From Candidatus Woesearchaeota archaeon (GTDB lineage Archaea; Nanobdellota; Nanobdellia; Woesearchaeales; UBA583), in the NCBI GenBank assembly GCA_027858315.1, contig JAQICV010000088.1:1-42381 (forward strand): a stretch of DNA of 42,381 bases. The letters run 5' to 3'. Shown here in pieces: positions 11,301-25,586 of the stretch; the stretch's first letter is position 1; every line of letters starts with the position of its first letter. Made by a program: the position numbers and the translations under genes. The notes beneath the pieces were generated by a model. It was not told the origin of the DNA. It ran no database searches and worked only from the letters and a program-made list of their open reading frames with translations.

Positions 11301-14300
11301 GTGGAAACTTATCCAACATCTGTTATTAGTCCAAATATGCTTTCTACTACTTTTGATCAAGCTATAGGTACTCATAATTCAGAAATACAAAAAAATATAG
11401 ATTCTATTATTGCTGAAAATCCAGATTGGGAAAATGATGAAGAACTTTTAAAGCAAATTAAATCTCTTCAGGATTTAAAATTAGATGTTTATTTACTTGC
11501 ATATTCTGATACACCAGCATTTAAAGATAAAAGCAAAGAAAATAGAGCAGCTTTATTACAAACTCATAATAATATAATTAATGAACAGACAGCTAAAATT
11601 ACTTCTATTGAAAATTGGCAAAAAATTCCTGAGTTAGTAACGGAAAAAGAAAATCTTGAAAATTCTTTAGTAAATGCAGAAAAAGTTTCCATAGAAGATT
11701 TTTCAAATCTTAGGTTAAAAATAGTAGAAGAATTAGAAAGTTATGCTAATTTATTAGGAATAAATACTCATGAAGTAGGATTAATAAATTCTATGACTCA
11801 ATTTTCTTCAGAATTAGATAAAATTAAACCTGCTTCTACTGAAGATTCATTAGAGAGTATTTTATCTTCACCTTTATTTAGTATTTATGAAAAATATAAT
11901 TATAATAATCCAGAATTAATTACAAGTATTCGCAATGGAGAATTAAATAAAGATAACGTTGTATCTAAATTAAATAATTTCTATACTCTTATAAAAGATA
12001 AGAAAGATGCTTTTACAAAATATGAGGAAAAAGCTAATGAATTAGAAAAAGACCTAAATACTCCAGGAGATATATTCTCCTTAAAAAATTATGCTTTGGA
12101 AGCTATTATTGCTGAAGTTAAGAATGGAAATTTAGACCAAGAACTTAGTTCTGCAATGGAAGAAGAAATAGAATCTGAAATAAATTATATTAGAGATACC
12201 TATTTTAAGTATGATAATCTAACAAGAGATCAAATTCTTGATATAATCAGAAATGGAGATTCTTATAGTAAAATAATGGAAGAAGTATTCCAAAGATTTG
12301 CAGAAGAAGATACTTTTGAGGATTTATTAGAACAACTTCCTTCTTATATTAATACTATGGATGAAGTAGATTCTTTAGCTCCTTCAATAAATGATTTCTT
12401 AGGTGGATATAAGAATAGTGATTCTATAAAAGAGTTACTAGAATTAACAAATAATTCTTTCATACCTAATACTATATATGATTATCTACAACAGTATGAA
12501 ATTTATCTTAATGATAATAAGCCAAGAAAGAAATCTATATTTCAGATTTTAAAAGAGGAAGAATTATCCTTATTCCAAGCTTCTGATATTACAAATTATC
12601 TTTCAGAAGGAATAAGAAATTCTGACATGCAGAGTGCTATTAATATGTTGAAAATGTTTAGAGGAACTGTAGAAGCAGCTAAAACCTCTGAATTAAGTGT
12701 AGATAATCCTTATGGATTTATTACTACTAGACAAAATTTTGCTAAAAGAAATGGATTAAAATCAGATATTTTAGATTTAAAAACATTTCCTTCTGATATA
12801 GCAGAATTAGCTAGTAAAGATCTAGAAAGAATTGAGAATAAATTACTATTTTTAAAAGAACTATCAAAACAAAATTCTGCTAAATCTTTCATAGAGCAAG
12901 AAATTATAAGAGAAAATATTAATAAAATTTTAGTAGAACATTGAGAACAATTAGAGGGATTAAATTTAAAGTATAATAGTAAAAATATTGTACCTAATCT
13001 TGATGATATATTTTCACAAGAACTTTCTGATGAAGAAAAACTTCTAAGAATTAAAGAAGAGTTATATAAATATCATAAAGGTAGTTCAGAAGTAGACAAG
13101 AATAATATTATGAAAATCTTGTTAAAAGAACAATATTCTTTTAATAATCAAGTAGATGAATTGGGACAAGTAGATAAAGAAACTACTGATATTTCAAGAC
13201 ATTTCTTTATTAATCAATTTGCTTCTGCTTTAGTTTTAAATAATAGGGATTTTAATATTAAATTATTAAATACGATAAAAAGTGATTTTGATAAAGCTCC
13301 TTTCTTTACACAGGAAATTGCTCTAGAACCACTTTTTGCTTCACTAATGTCACCTGAATTATTTGCTACTATAGCAAGAGAATCTGCTTTGCCAGAAACT
13401 CATATAACAGACTATATTACGTATGTATTAGGAGGAGCAGGAACAGGAAAATCTTCTGTACTTTTAAAATCTTTAATTTCTTTTATTAAAGGTAAAAATT
13501 CTAATATGTCAGTATGATATTCTGCACCTCATAGTGAGCAGGTTGCTGCATTAAAAGAAAATGTTGGTTATGATAATATTACTAAGAGTTTAAATAAGTC
13601 AGATTTATTTAAAGCATTAGGTATTTATAATACTATCTTGGAAATAAATAAAGAGGCTGATAAAACTGAAAGTGACATAGTAACTTTAAAAGATAATAGG
13701 TTACATATTAATTATGAAAAGATTTCTTTTGAAGAATTTCCAAATAATCTCCCTGATTTAATTTTCATTGATGAAATAACTCACTTTAATGCTCTTGAAT
13801 TAGAAATAATTAATGAAGTTATTAAAAAAGCTTATGAAAAAACTGGTAAATTTACTAAAGTCATTGGCGCAGGAGATCCTACACAAAAGGGAGCTTTATT
13901 AAAGGGATCTTCTTATAATGTTGATAGAGTTTCTGGTATTTTTACTACTCCTTTAGATATAACAATTAGAGCTTCAAATGTTCAGAAAAGAGTGAATAAT
14001 GATACTATATCTGGAATAGTTAAAGCTTTAAATAAAGAGTATAAAGATGAAAAAGACTTGCAAAAAGCACTGTCAATCATTAGAGGAAAATTAAAACTGC
14101 GATATTATCTTGGAGAAGATACTATTACTGGAGATTTAATAACAAATAAAATAAATAAGAAGTTATTAAAACCAATTAAAAATAGTTTAGAACAAGACAC
14201 AGAAAAAACCCTTGGTATTTTAGTAACACCAGAATTAGAGGAGGAGATTAAAGGATTGATAGATGAATTAGGTATTAATGAAGAGCAAGTAAAATATTAT

Positions 14301-16892
14301 ACGAAGGATAATATACAAGGTTCTGAAACTGACTATTTCATTTTTAATTTAGGTAATATCACTGAATCAGTAATAACTCATAAATTTAGGGCTTTTAATA
14401 CTTATATGTCTAGAGCTAAATCAGGTTCTATTATAATAAATGATAAAGAAGTTGAACATTTAGACATAACTAATGCTGAAGCAGATGAATTCCCTGAAGA
14501 AATTAAACCATTATCTCCAGAAGTTATTGAAGAGGCTAAAAACACAAGAGCAGAGATTATAACAAATATATTAAGAGGAGATTCATCTTTACAGTCAGAT
14601 TTCTTATTTGATTCTACTGAAGAAGATAATGTACCTGATGTTGAGGTTACAGATCATATTAATACTAAACCTGAAGTATCAGAGGAAGCAACTACAACAG
14701 ACTCTGAAATTGAGAAAAAGGTACTCGATTTTAATTATATGTTCCATACATTTTATAATGATTTTAATGTAAATATAACTGACAATGGAGACGATGTAAT
14801 TCTTATAAAGGGGAGTATTAATTCTGGCTTAAACTTCTTATTTGAAGAAGGATTGAAGGAAATTACTTTGAAGAAAAAAGAGTTTCAGAAACTTTCTAAA
14901 GGATTAATAAGATTAAAATATGATATTTTAAAGAATATTACTGAACAGAATGAAAATTTAATTCCTGATGATAATGTGGTTTTTAATAAAATGTTTGGAG
15001 AATTGTATTCTTCTAATAAAATTAACTCTTCATTAGTATTAAAGAAAACAGTTTATTCTGAACAATTTAATGCTCCATATGCTAAGATTGGTGATGTTAA
15101 AGAAAAACATTTAGAAACTGGAGATACTTATTTAAATTTATATTTAAAAGTAGAGAAAGATTCTGGTAGTTATTATGTGCATTTAGCCACTGCACCTTCT
15201 ATTTCAACTATTTCTGAATTCTTTAAAAAATCTCCAAATAATATTAGTACATTTAATAACTTTTTGAAGCAAAAAGAAGTAATGGAAACACCTATTGATT
15301 TAAGTTCAATTAAATTCCAAACTTCTACTCGATTTGAGAAAACAAAAAATAAAAACTATAATCTAAATGATTTAGCTGATATTCCAGGGATTACTTTCTG
15401 AGATTTTTCAGGAGATACACCTAAAACAGGAGATAAAACGTCTTATAATTTATATCCTACTGAGTTTAATGAATTTGCTAAGTTATATGAAAAAATGAGG
15501 TTTGGTAAAGCTATTGAACCAGAGAGATTAGAAGAGTTATTTAAAATACACAAAGGGAAACCTTATGTTGCTGTATCTTTTGTTAATTCTGCAAATGCAG
15601 GTAATAGCCAAGTTAAATTTATATCATTAAATAGTAAAACAAGAACGATAGAAGAAATACGAAAAGCAGCAGGAGAGGCTAGAAGCGCTATTCTAGCTAA
15701 GAAAAAAGGAACAACTCCAGACACTTTGTTAAGTGGAGGACAAGTTATTGATTTATTAGTAGATTTAGCTGCAAACAAACCTAATTTATTTTCTGCCTTA
15801 TTTGAACAGAAGTTTCTTACTGATGCTATTTCTATAAATGATTTGAATTTGGATTCATTAGAGAAAGAAAAGTGAGAACAATATTTTAAAGGTCTTAATG
15901 ATAAACTAGGGCAAGATATTATAAGCCATATTGCTTATGAGCCTGAAGATAATCCTAATTCAGTTTTACGAAAAGTAATTGAAAGAATTGGAAAGCATGT
16001 TAAGAACTATAAAGGAGATGAGAAAAACTTTTATACAACTATTAAAGCAGATGTAGTTAAAGAAATTAAGAGGGGAAAAGAAAAATACTGATTCTTAAAA
16101 TTTTGGAATGTATTTTCTTTGTATAATAGATTAGATTATTTAATAGAAAAACAAAATCAAGATCCTGAACTTCAAGAAAGGTATAAGGAACTTCAACGAG
16201 TTCTAGATCAAATATATAATTATTGGTCAGATAAAGAGTTCTATTATAATGTAAAGATAAAACCAATTAAAGGAACTACTAAACCTATAATAGATAGACT
16301 ACCTTCTGATTTAGATCATTTATATACGACACTGGTTCCAGAAGGGCCAAGATTATTAATTGATTTTACCTCAATTTTAGAAGGCCCAACAGTTAAAGAG
16401 ACTGTTAAACAAATTGAAGAAGTGGAGACTATAAAAGAAAGTGTTTCAGAAGATGTTTCAGGGGAATCAGAAGAAGTACAAGATGTTGTACCTACTATGT
16501 CTGTACAAAATTTTAACTCTGATTTTAAAGATTCAGAAGGACCTCTTTTAAAGTCAAAGATAAATGAACTTCAAGATTTTATTGAAGAAGTTACTAATCC
16601 AGAAGAAGTTGTTAATAATGTATTAACTCATTGACCAGTTCTATATGATTTATTAGAATCAGATGTAGAAGTATTAAATGATTCTGGAGAAATACAAAAA
16701 ATAATTAAATTTAAGAATTTAACAGAAGGTGAATTTAATTTATATCCAAAAGGATTATTAAAAATAAATTATTCAGGAATAGAATCTTATTTAGACACTC
16801 CTTATGGATGAGAACCTACTTTGATGTTAGAAACTTTATTAGACTCTTTATTAAATCACGATGAGGAGAATGGCACTATTTGAATATGTTAA
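8307..16892 (+). CDS. Giant virion-type protein with embedded superfamily 1 helicase (2861 aa), TGA read as Trp
   Basis: A single frame to TAA 16890-16892 with about eleven in-frame TGA codons (8841, 8907, 10881, 12942, 13515, 15399, 15873, 16089, 16632, 16809, 16881). The N-terminal region, including FFGETLVYAQWDEDGTH, resembles a giant crAss-like protein family as I remember it; hydrophobic segments lie at about 255-290. A long helical, acidic middle follows (about 860-1600). Helicase motifs come next: Walker A GGAGTGKSS (1709-1717), Walker B LIFIDEI (1818-1824), motif III GAGDPTQ (1854-1860), an RASN arginine region, motif V-like NIQGSETDY, and motif VI YMSRAKSG (about 2033-2040). This order fits UvrD/RecD-type SF1 helicases. 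The C-terminal 800 residues are not recognised. It probably acts on entering DNA after ejection (inference). Confidence 0.85.
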
Positions 16893-16904
16893 AAAAATAA
16901 AATT

Positions 16905-19900
16905 ATGAAAATTTGTTCTATACCTGTACAAAAAAGAATACTTAAAAAAATCTGAAGAAAGCGGGTAAAAACTCCTGAGGAGGTTACTCAAATTTTAGGG
17001 GAGAGCCAAGAAGGACTTACTATTAAGAAAGCTCTTAGAGAATTTGATTCTACACATGTAGAGACACTTAAAACTGTTTTAGATGTTGTAGGGTATGATT
17101 ATTCTCAAATAAAAAAGAAGAGAAAAGCAGAAGTATTTAAAAAAGTTAATAATATTGTCAGTAACTTCCAATCACCGGAGGTTACTGACCTTTTTGGTAA
17201 TTTAAATCAAGCAAAAAATTACTTTGAACAATTTATTAATATACAAATTACTAAAGCTTCTTTACTAAATTCAGATGAAGCAGATCAGTTTGTGAAAAAC
17301 TCTGCTGAATTAAATAAAAATATGAGAGAACTTAAAAACTCTCTATTTAAAAAAGTAGTAGATTATTTAGATACTATAGGTAAATTAGAAAACAGAGAGC
17401 TATTTTATAAAGAAATTAAAGGTGAAGAAGTTTTTATTGGTAAATTATATAATAAAAAAGGAGAACTTATAAATTATAATTTATATAGTAATGTTTTAAA
17501 AGATTTTGAGGCAGACCTTTATTATGATAATACTGATTTAATAAAAACATATTCAAATAAACAGATACTTAATTTTTCCACTAATATCTTAGATCCTACT
17601 ATTAAATTTAAATTAGATGCTTATAATGCCTCTATATTTTTAGTTAACTTTGATAATATTATTAAAAAGTATTTTTCTAATAGAATAGGTATAGATTATG
17701 CTGCGTTTAATGATTTAGAATATTCTCCTTTAACTCCTAATAAATACTTTATTAAAAATAAAGGAAACGAAACTGTGTATTGGAATGAAGATACACATGC
17801 TTCTGAAGGAGTTAACACTATAGCAGATGATTTAACAAAGCAAATTATTTCTATTATTCCTCGATTTAATAGTTCTGGAGAATTTACTAATTCTTATTTA
17901 CAGAAGAAAGATTTAGATGGATTAGGAGCTACTTTAAAATCTTTTGAGCTTAAAAATGAGAGTTATTTAAGTTCTGTAACAAATTGAGTTTCTATTAATG
18001 AGTCTCCTAAGAAAGCTATTAAGTGGTATTTGAGTAAAATATTAGAAGCTCATTCTAAAAATTTTAAAGGAACTGAATTTGCTAAATATAGAGATTTTAG
18101 ATATAAAATTGATGTAATATTATCTTTAGATACTTTTTTAAAGAGTATTAATGAAAAAGAAAAAAATAGTGATGGTTCTATATCTAATATTTTAACACAT
18201 GCTATAAATAATTCTTATGGTGCTACCTATATTATATATGATGCAAATAAAAGAGTATTAGATCATTTAGAAATGCATAGTCATAATGCAGAAAGAGTGG
18301 ATGTACAAAATTCTGTTTATACACATCTACTAAATAATGCTACTCAACCAAGTCTTTTTGTATCTGGATTGTCTGGTGGAAACAATACATTTAAATTTAC
18401 TTCTAATGATTTATCTAAAGAATTAGATAACATAGAGAAAGAAGTAAGTACAAATGCTGGATTAGCTAATTTTATATATAAAAAATTAGGAATTCATATT
18501 GGTGTAAATGGAGCTAGTAAATTAAGGAATTTAGAGGAGTGGGGAGATTATACTCATTACAATCTACAAAGTATATTAGAATCTATTAGAAATCCAGAAA
18601 ATTTAAAAAAATCTTTACTGGGAACTATTTTAGATAATGAATCTGCTGTTGAAGAAAAAGATTCTGAAATATCAGCATCTAAAAGTGCTGTGATAGCACC
18701 CCTTACTAAAAATTCATTATTTCAAGATATTATAGATATTCATTTATCAGATCATTTAGTACAACCTATTACTACTACTAAAACTTTGTCTGGAGAAAAT
18801 ATTCCTACTTTTAAAATCCCAAATTTATCTTATATGGATTTAGAAGTATTAAAACAGCAAAGAAAATTAGAGAAAATTTCACCTAATAATAAATTTAAAA
18901 GTATTCTTTTAGAAGGAGATGTTCTAAGAGGAACTAGTTCTAAATTAGAGATTAGATCTAATCATGAGAACAAAGCTGCATCTAAATGAACTGTTTTAGA
19001 AAATTTTACAGCTAATTTTTTCTATGATTTCTTAGATAGTTTTGCGGATAATTCTGAATCTGAAAATATTGAGGTTATACTTGGTAATTATTCTGATAAG
19101 AGTCATATTGTAAGCAAAATGATTAATAAGAATGTTGCCTATCAAGATAAGAACACTTCCAAAAGTAGGAATATTATAGGAAATTCTAATGGAACAGATA
19201 TGTTATCTATAGAAGAGTTATTAGAATTAGTAAGAACTCAATCCTTGCGTTTTTATACAGATGTTACTAATAATATTTTTGATGAATACTCTAAACTTGA
19301 TAAGGACTTAAATAAAAACTTAAATAAAGAAAAGAATTTTAGTAAAAAAATTACTATTATTAATAATTTTTTAAGTAAGTATGATAAAACTGTTTTATTA
19401 AATTTAATTAGAAAAGTAAGGAATACAGATAAAACCCTTAATATTACAGAAGAGTTACATTATAGTTCTTATGTAGACCCTGAAACAGGAGATACCAGAC
19501 TTGCTGTAAATCAACAAATAGTGGATTTTTACAATATTTTTAGTAATAAAACATGGTTTAATGAATTTGTAAGAGCACAGGAATCTTCTTTTAGAACTAA
19601 ATTAGCAGCAGAAAATGGAGATATTTTATTTGATAATAATTATATTCAAGCTGTAAATAATTCAACAAAAAGTAGAGATGGATTTACAGATTTACTAAAT
19701 TCTTTAGGTATAACTCAAGAAGAAAGTAAATTTATAAATTCTAAACAAGAACATAAGGCATATAAAAAAGTTGCAGGAAAAGATGAATTCTTACTCAATC
19801 CTTTACTAAAAAAATGAATGTGAGTAAATGCTTTATTTAGAAATGAATATTTATATATTTCATTCAAACCAGAGTACATGCATCCTCATAAAGTAAAGGA

Positions 19901-22900
19901 CTTAAAATTTAGAGGAAATAATTCTCCAAAAAGTTTTTTAGACATTAGAGAAGAATTCTCTAAAGAAATGAGTGGAAGATTATCTTCAATGGCTAAAAGG
20001 AATGTTGTATTTACGTCTACTATAGAACTGCCTGATAAAAATATAAAATTAGGTATACCAGATAATGTAAATTTAGCAACTATTGAGGATGCTACAGCGA
20101 TATTATATAATATATCTGGACAAACTTATAAGCAAGATTTACATGATGGATCAAGTTTTATCTTAGCTCCTTATAGTAAGATGATAGAAAATTCTTACCC
20201 AGGAAAAAGTTATTTAGGAACTAAAAAACAATTTGGTACTTTTATAACCCCTTATGGCAGCTCTGTTAAAAAAGATGCTGAAATGGTAATAACTAATGAT
20301 TTGATTATTAATTCTAAAAATGCTAAAATTAATTTTAAGAATAAACAGAAACAAATGTTAGGTATTCCTATTAATGATTTAAATATTCAAATTAATAACC
20401 AAACTTTACCTGATAATATTTTCTATGATAAAAAGGATATTATAAGAGTCTCTAGTTATAGTTTAAATAAAGTAGGGAATAGTCTTATTTTATCACAAGT
20501 TATTGATAAATGGAATGGTAGTTTATGAGAAGCCCAAGAAGCTAAAAGGGATATTAAAATAAAAACTTTGTATGATATATGGAATGCCTTTGGTGCGGAA
20601 CATTCTTTAAATTCTGAATTTGACTTTAATGAAGGATCTAATGATTTTATATATGATTTAATAACTTCTATACAATTTGATGAGAATGGAGATCAAGTAG
20701 AAGAAGGAAAATATCTTTTAAAAGATAAAATGATTCATGTTTTATCTAATAAAACTGCAATAAAATCTGGAGCAACTAATTTAAACCCTAAAAATGCTTG
20801 ATTTGATAATTCTAGTTTATCTTATACTACTTATCAAAATAATTATATGGGGCCTCAGTTAGATGCTAATCATGAAGCAGATGCTTCTAAAATTAGAGAG
20901 ATAACACAAGTTATTTCTGCATTAGCACAGAATGAGAGAACTGCGGGATTAGCTGATAAAGTATATAATGATATTGCAAATATAATTGAGAAATCTCTTT
21001 CTGAATATACAGAATATTTAGATAAAGATCCTAAAGAAATTGCCTCTTACTTTTCGAAAAAATTATATAATTCGTTAAGTAAAAGTGATAATAAAAATTT
21101 AGCGCAATCTATTATAGAGACTTTTTCTAAAGATTCTTTAATTCCTTTTAGTAACCAACATTTTTTCCAAGATTTTGTAAAAGATATGATTACTAGAATG
21201 AATACTGATTTTATTACAAGATATTATTCTGGAATAGGAGCTGTGTTAAATCCTTCTCATAATATAATTCAATTATATGAAGATCAAGATGGAAATATAT
21301 CTACTCAGAGGGATATTACTAAGGAGGCTTTAGAAAGTACTATAGAAGGCAATAATATAGAAGAAATTATAAATGCCTATATACAAAATAAATTTGTTCC
21401 TAAAGAAGTTAGTATTAATTCTATTGCTCCTGGAGATGCTATTATATTAGATAATAAAATAGAGATTTTAGATAATATTGATACTTATTATAATATTAAG
21501 AAAAAACTTAAAGGACAAACTGTTCTTAAGTCTTATGCTACTCCGAGAGACCTACGTCCTGAACTATTAAAGTATTCAACTGAAAAAGGAGCTGTTATGT
21601 CTAATACTTTTGATTCCGATCCAGTCAGACTAAAATTCTCTTATGAGAAATTAATGCAAGGAGACTTAGAAGCATCTGATGAGGATTATAAAGTATTACA
21701 AGATTTTTCAGAATTTTTTGCTATTGAATTTAAATCAGAAGAATTAGGAGTATATTTAAATAAATGAAATAAAAGAAATCATGAATTAATTAGTAATAGA
21801 TTAATTATAAATTCAGTAGATTCTATAAAAGAAGAAAAAACAGGTAAATATGATTTTTCTAAACTATTTATAGGAGAAAATAAGAAAGATTTATTATTTG
21901 GTTTTTTTGATGATGTAAAGAGTAATTTCTCTCTAAAGAATAATAATGTATCTAATATTGTTAAATATTCTTTTAAACCAGCAGAAATTATAATGCCAAA
22001 CCTTTATAAAGGAGTCTTTGGATTAGGAAATACTAGTATTTCTGAGATTAGAAAGAAAGGATCTGAATTTTTTAGAGCTCCATTAGAAGAAGAATTTGAA
22101 GTTTCTAGTATAAAAGCTGATTTAAAAATCAATACTCCAGAAGGAAATAATCCAATCTATATTAAATATGTAGAAGATATTTCATTATTTAAATCGAAAA
22201 AACATCCATTAATAATAGATAATTCATCTTATAATAAATCTAATAAAGTTAGATTAGATGCTTTTGGACAACCATTATATGAAGTTCCACAAGATGCTAT
22301 TTTAAATATAGAAGGAGGAAAAGATATTTTATATCTAAAAGCAGCTTCTATAAATAAAAACAATAAAATATTTTTTCCACAAGTAAAGAAAAATTTAAAG
22401 AATTTTATAAAATCTTTTAATGGAAAAATATCTTCTATTGTTCCTTTATTAAATAATAAAGTAGATATAAAATTGGAATCTGAAGAAATGTGGAACAGTA
22501 ATGAATTATCTTACAACATTTTTAAAAATTTCCATAATTATAAAGGAATAGCACCATTAATTGAAGATCCAGAATGGTTAGAAAATAATCTTGAGGATAT
22601 TTTATCTCAATTATCAAGTACAAGATATGTTTCTTGAGAAAAATCTTTAGAAGAGATTGTAGCAAGAATACCTTCACAATCATTGCAATCTGTAATGGAG
22701 ATGCGAACTGTTGCTTATAAAAACACTGATTCTAATGATGTTTATGTATCTGTATGGCAGATATTCTATCAAGGTAGTGACTTTGATATTGACAAAGCTT
22801 ATATTATGGGTTATGGTATTGATCATAGTGGGCAATATGAAGGATGATCTAATTTATCTACTTATTCTACTAAAGAACAATTAGATATTATTGAAAGATT

Positions 22901-25583
22901 GCCTTTACCTAATGGAAAAGAATATTCTTTAGTAGACTCTGGAGGATATAATTTAACTGATTCTTTTAATATTTTTAAAGAACAGTATAAGAATTTAAAT
23001 AATGTAAATGAACTAGATGTAAATACTTTGTTATTATTTGAGTCTATGTTAAAAGAAATTGAATATATAGAACCAGATATTACTTTAGATATTATTTCTG
23101 AGGAAGATAAACAATTAGCTTTAGAATTTATTAGCTTAATTAATGACCATAATTTATCAGAAGAGTTTATAGATAAGGAAAATGCTGTTAAAAATTCTAT
23201 TATAGCAACTACGAAACGAATAGTATCAGCTCCTAGTAATAGATTATTAGCAAGTTCTCCTATTGATGATGCTTTAGAAGCCCATAAAAAAGGTGCAGAA
23301 AAAGCAGCTACTCAATATAATATAAAAGAAAGAGATCTTTCTTCTTATGATATGATAAGTTATTATAAACAACAGTATGATGCATCTGTAGGAAAAGATG
23401 ATGTAGGTATTGGTGCTAATGGATTGAAAGTTTTCTTTAATTTGTCAAATTATTTTAATAACTGGTTTGATACAGAAGGATATTTATCAGGAAATTTATT
23501 AACTAGTCCATACTCATTTAAAAAGTCTTTATTTATAAATGGAAAAGATTATAATATTCATTCTATATCTGATACTAGAACTTTAAAAGGATTTACAAAT
23601 CATTTAAAAGAAGTTTATCAGTATAAAGATGATGAATTAAGTTTGCTTAATAATGATGCAGCTTTAATTATTTCTGGATTTGTTTCTGGAGCTACAGATA
23701 ATGCAAAAGAGTTGATTATGGCTAAAATAAATGCTATAGTAGAATTATCTGGAATGCATTTATATATGTATTCTTTAGGGTTTACTCCAGAAGATGTGGC
23801 TCTGTTTATGAATTCTGACTTAGCTAGATTTATCGCTAGAGAATTACAAACTAATAAATTTGATGTAGCAAGTACTGAAGAATCTCATATTTTATCCCTT
23901 ATAGATACTTATATAAAAGATAATAATTTAACAGAAGATCAATTAAAAGAAGTAGAATCTTTTCGAGATATTTACTACGGAGGACAAGAATATAAAATAT
24001 TAGCTTCTATACTTAAGGTTAATCAAAGAACTAGAGCTAATATAGCAGAATTACATAAATTCTTTTCTCGATTTGAAAATGCTATGTTTACTAGAGAACA
24101 TGCTGTATTAGGTATGAATTTGAGTAAACTGAAAACATTTGGAGAAAAATATGTAAAAGTACCAAAATATTCTGAACTTTATAAGAAAGAAAAAGATTTA
24201 GTAGATACTATTATTACTAAGAATGAAGTCTTAACAGAAAATGAAAGAGATTATGTAACAGAAGTTTTATTTAATTCTAGAAATATAAAAGTAGTTGATC
24301 CTAATAATGAATCTGTTAATATTACAACTTCTATATTAGGAGGTGGATTTGATTTTAGGCATTATTTAAATAGTAATAATGAAGAGTATATTGAAGCTAC
24401 AATAAATTATTATAATTTATTTAAAAATACTATTAATATATTTCATGTTATACAAAATTCTCCCCATTTTAAGCAAATGATTAATGGAGCATTTCAAACA
24501 CATAGGTCGTTAAATAAAACATCTAAGAAATATAATTTTATATTTTCTGATTTTAAAGATATACTTAAAAGAAAATCTCTTGAATTATATAATAATAATA
24601 AACAATTAGTAAAGTATAGTTTAGGAAACAAAGCTTTTAATGTTAAAGTAGATGAACAGACAATAAATAAAGCATCTATTACTTTTGATAAATTTGCTGT
24701 TAAAAAATGAATTGATAGTAATAATAGAATAAAAAGATATAAATTTAATGTAGTAGATCTTTTGCAAACTCTTGATAAAGATAACATTGTTTTATTTAAA
24801 AATGATTTTTCTAAGTTATATCCTGTTGGGTTATTAAAAGGAGGAATTTTACATTCTGATAAAACTATAAAAGTAACTAAACAAGATGAAAATCCTACCA
24901 TTATAGATTTATATACAGATACAGGAATAGCTAACTTTAAAGTAATAATGGAAGAGCTTTTATTGCCTATCTTAAAAAATTCGAGTAGGAGTTCTTTAGG
25001 AAGCTTTTTAAAAACTAGTACTGTAAAGAATTATTTGGGACAATTTACTTCTCAAATCATTCCAACTTTTAAAATTAGTGATTTAAATTCTCCTCAAAAT
25101 CTTGATAGATTTGAAGAACTATTAAATTCTTTTAATGATGTAGATAAAGTTATTGAACCTAAGAATAGAATATTTAATTCTGAAGGAGTGGAAGTATCTT
25201 GGAAAAATCTAATGTATCTTTATAATTTAATTGTTAATAATGATTTGTATGGCCCTAAAAGACTTACTCCTATTTTTGAAAACTTTATAAGAGAAGAGGG
25301 TCTTTTCAAAGATTATATAGAATTTTCTAAAAGAGTGGATGCAGGAGAAGTAGATATATTTGATAATGTATCTGAAAGAGATATTTTATGGTCTATATTT
25401 AATAGAAAAGGTAATCTGAATTTAAATGGGCAAACTACTTTTGTAATAAATAATAATTATCCTATAAATACTAGATTAGAAAATGTAAAACAAGTAACAG
25501 ATATGCAAATACAACAAGATATACATAATACTCTCTCTTTAATTGAGTATAAAAACCTAATTATTAATTATAAGTGTTTTTAG
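16905..25583 (+). CDS. Virion-type DNA-dependent RNA polymerase (2892 aa), TGA read as Trp
   Basis: One frame from ATG 16905 to TAG 25581-25583 with about a dozen in-frame TGA codons (for example 17985, 18987, 19815, 19821, 20526, 20799, 21765, 22635, 24708). The key evidence is GSDFDIDKAYIMGY: the DFDID triad (residues 1959-1963, bases 22779-22793) matches the metal-binding DxDxD motif of the double-psi beta-barrel RNA polymerases of crAss-like phages (phi14:2 gp66 family, related to eukaryotic QDE-1-type polymerases). A block GPQLDANHEAD at about 1315, followed by TQVISALAQNE, is also of the kind seen in these proteins. Family members are about 2000-2500 aa, so this one is long. In the family the enzyme is carried in the virion and transcribes early genes on ejection. 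The start is the only ATG after the preceding stop. Confidence 0.85.
17157..17195 (+). other. Terminator-like hairpin inside the RNA polymerase gene
   Basis: GTCAGTAACTTCC (17157-17169) pairs with GGAGGTTACTGAC (17177-17189): 13 continuous pairs, one of them G-U, around a 7-base loop. It is followed by C and TTTTT. By form it is a good intrinsic terminator, yet it lies about 250 bases inside an open frame, which stays intact. It may attenuate transcription or structure the mRNA. Confidence 0.55.
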
Positions 25584-25586
25584 ATT

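Noticed and set aside
24494-24901. 135-aa minus-strand open frame within the polymerase gene, and other long opposite-strand frames.
   Set aside because: They lie wholly opposite real coding sequence and have hydrophobic, low-complexity products typical of shadows of AT-rich genes.
25581-25583. TAG as an additional reassigned codon (Gln), as in other crAss-like phages.
   Set aside because: TAG ends genes cleanly at 803, 25581 and 40037 and I saw no TAG inside the long frames, so TAG is treated as a stop; read-through at 25581 alone is kept as a finding.
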